Source: Actinomycetota bacterium
GTDB taxonomy: Bacteria; Actinomycetota; Actinomycetes; Actinomycetales; Microbacteriaceae
Length of the DNA stretch: 64,000 nt
Direction of reading: 5' to 3'
Assembly: GCA_020161315.1 (NCBI GenBank)
Contig: JAIUOH010000005.1
Location: 1 to 64,000 of the forward strand
Below are positions 62,596 to 64,000 of the stretch, piece after piece. Each line of letters begins with the position of its first letter. Position 1 is the first letter of the stretch. Under the pieces are notes generated by a model. The model did not search any database, was not told the DNA's origin, and saw only the letters and a list, made by a program, of their open reading frames with translations. A program made the translations under genes and the position numbers.

Positions 62596-64000
62596 CTAGG
62601 CAGTGACGGCGTCGGCATCGGCGACCTGAGCCACCTCTGCCGTTGCCACGAGGCCGAGCACAGCGCCGGTTGCGGCGAGCGTTTCTGCAGCAGCGGCAGC
62701 GTCGTGGTTCACACCGGTACCGTAAGCAGGAATGTGCTTCAGCACCTCTGCTTTCCAGTCGCTCTCAAACTTCTCGGGGAAACACTTCTGCATGACGTCG
62801 AGCATCGCGTGCACGGCGGTCGAAGCGCCGGGCGAGGCGCCGAGCAGACCAGCGATAGTGCCCTCTGCGCCGGTAATGACCTCGGTGCCGAACTGCAAAA
62901 TGCCGCCCTTCTCAGGGTCTTTCTTCATGACCTGCACGCGCTGGCCAGCGGTAATCATGTGCCAGTCTTCGGCGCGGGCCGAAGGCATGTACTCGCGAAG
63001 CGCGGCAAGCTGCTTCTCGCGGCTCGCAAACACCTCGGTCAGCAGGTACTTCTCGAGACCGAACTCCTTCAGGCCAACCTGAATCATGGGGCCGAGGTTG
63101 TGCAGGCGCACCGATCCCGGCAGATCCCACCACGAGCCCTTCTTCAAGAAGTTCGGGCTGAAGCCGGCGTACGGGCCGAAGAGCAGGCTCGCCTTGCCGT
63201 CAACGATGCGGGTGTCGAGGTGCGGCACCGACATCGGGGGCGCACCCACCGCTGCCTTGCCGTAGACCTTTGCGCGGTGCTCGCGCACGACCTCGGGGTT
63301 GTCGCAGCGCAAGAACTTGCCGCTGATCGGAAACCCGCCGAAGCCCTTGATCTCGGGAATACCCGACGACTGCAGCAGCGACAGCGCGCCGCCGCCAGCA
63401 CCGACAAACACGAAACGTGCGTTTACCGTACTCTGCGAGTAGCCCGCGCGGTGACGAATGTCGATGTCCCAGCTGCCGTCCTTCAGGCGGCGCAGCTTGG
63501 TGGCCTCCTGGCCGAGCGAAAGCGTCGCGCCGGCGGCAACGAGCTGGTCGATCAGCTGGCGGGTAACCTCACCGAAGTCAACGTCGGTGCCGCTCTCTGC
63601 GCGGGTCGCCGCGAAGACCTCGTTCTTCGAGCGACGCTCGACGAGCATGGGAGCCCACTCGGCAATCTTCTCGGGGTCTTCGCTGAACTCCATGTCAGCA
63701 AACAGGGGTTCGTTCTTCAGAATCTCGAAGCGACGGCGCAGGTATTCGACGTTCTTTTCGCCCTGCACGAAAGTCATGTGCGGGGTGGCGTTGATGAAGC
63801 CGCTGGGCTCACCGAGCACGCCCTGCTTGACGAGCGAAGCCCACCACTGGCGCGAGAGCTGAAACTGCTCGTTGATCTCGATTGCCTTCTTGGGGCTGAG
63901 GCTGCCGTCGGCAGCCTCAGGCATGTAGTTCAGCTCACAGAGTGCTGCGTGGCCGGTGCCAGCGTTGTTCCAGGCGTTGCTGGATTCGGTGGCCACCTCC
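62596..64000 (-). CDS. mqo: malate:quinone oxidoreductase, C-terminal part
   Basis: The frame is open to the window edge, so the N-terminal FAD-binding region is missing. Visible: ESSNAWNNAGTGHAALCELN, FVFVGAGGGALSLLQSSGIP, GFGGFPISGKFLRCDNPEVV and the C-terminal GASPGASTAVHAMLDVMQKC region, all characteristic of Mqo. Membrane-associated malate oxidation to oxaloacetate with quinone as acceptor, in the TCA cycle. Confidence 0.95.
   Translation of the reverse strand, partial: EVATESSNAWNNAGTGHAALCELNYMPEAADGSLSPKKAIEINEQFQLSRQWWASLVKQGVLGEPSGFINATPHMTFVQGEKNVEYLRRRFEILKNEPLFADMEFSEDPEKIAEWAPMLVERRSKNEVFAATRAESGTDVDFGEVTRQLIDQLVAAGATLSLGQEATKLRRLKDGSWDIDIRHRAGYSQSTVNARFVFVGAGGGALSLLQSSGIPEIKGFGGFPISGKFLRCDNPEVVREHRAKVYGKAAVGAPPMSVPHLDTRIVDGKASLLFGPYAGFSPNFLKKGSWWDLPGSVRLHNLGPMIQVGLKEFGLEKYLLTEVFASREKQLAALREYMPSARAEDWHMITAGQRVQVMKKDPEKGGILQFGTEVITGAEGTIAGLLGASPGASTAVHAMLDVMQKCFPEKFESDWKAEVLKHIPAYGTGVNHDAAAAAETLAATGAVLGLVATAEVAQVADADAVTA

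Overview
The window is GC-rich DNA packed with genes on both strands, with many 4-base ATGA/GTGA overlaps. Gene content points to an actinobacterium of the Microbacteriaceae type: mycothiol synthase MshD, SenX3/RegX3-like and PdtaS-like regulators, CarD beside an LpqE-like lipoprotein, an Rv3235-family protein, a GT39 protein mannosyltransferase and a gluABCD uptake operon. Genus cannot be fixed from the sequence alone; Leucobacter or a near relative is my guess.

1-13,636 (all minus strand) looks like the classical proS-rimP-nusA-ylxR-infB locus, opened in two places. Reading in the direction of transcription: proS and a strong terminator; a four-gene cassette (two small Esx/WXG100-like helical proteins, a 578-aa helical/alpha-beta hydrolase of the DUF1023 type, and a lipoprotein) where rimP is normally found; nusA with a palindromic, partly duplicated 3' end and its own terminator; a response regulator, histidine kinase and TAXI-type binding lipoprotein; gluABCD; then ylxR and the first codons of infB.

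13,706-21,660: protein mannosyltransferase, a PspC-kinase/LuxR-regulator pair divergent from a second PspC membrane protein, a PdtaS-like kinase and an Rv3235-family gene. 21,662-26,937: metQ, metI and metN (metN lacks a normal start codon), rlmB and cysS. 27,128-29,866: phoU divergent from senX3/regX3. 30,056-32,695: VOC protein, LpqE-like lipoprotein, carD, gpmA. 32,984-39,515: YgfZ-like protein, two small membrane proteins, GlnR-like regulator, mshD, ppk and a Nudix/histidine-phosphatase fusion. 39,749-43,822: pstB, pstA, pstC and pstS. Together phoU, senX3/regX3, pst and ppk form a phosphate module, and 10/11-base-spaced GTGAAC repeats lie in front of pstS, between phoU and senX3, and (weakly) before ppk.

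44,032-56,947 is mixed: carboxylesterase and GntR regulator, mntH with a 40-base perfect palindrome upstream, an anti-/cell-envelope-type protein with LuxR regulator and kinase, tRNA-Pro(CGG), a DUF4386/TetR pair, an M23 peptidase, a deaminase, a DUF885 peptidase-like protein and a HAD phosphatase. 57,083-61,892 is a BMP-type nucleoside ABC importer whose ATPase carries an interspersed repeat in frame. The window ends inside mqo.

The most unusual features are the Esx-like/hydrolase/lipoprotein cassette with the dismembered nusA-infB operon, duplicated gene 3' ends at nusA and regX3, and several long intergenic inverted repeats.
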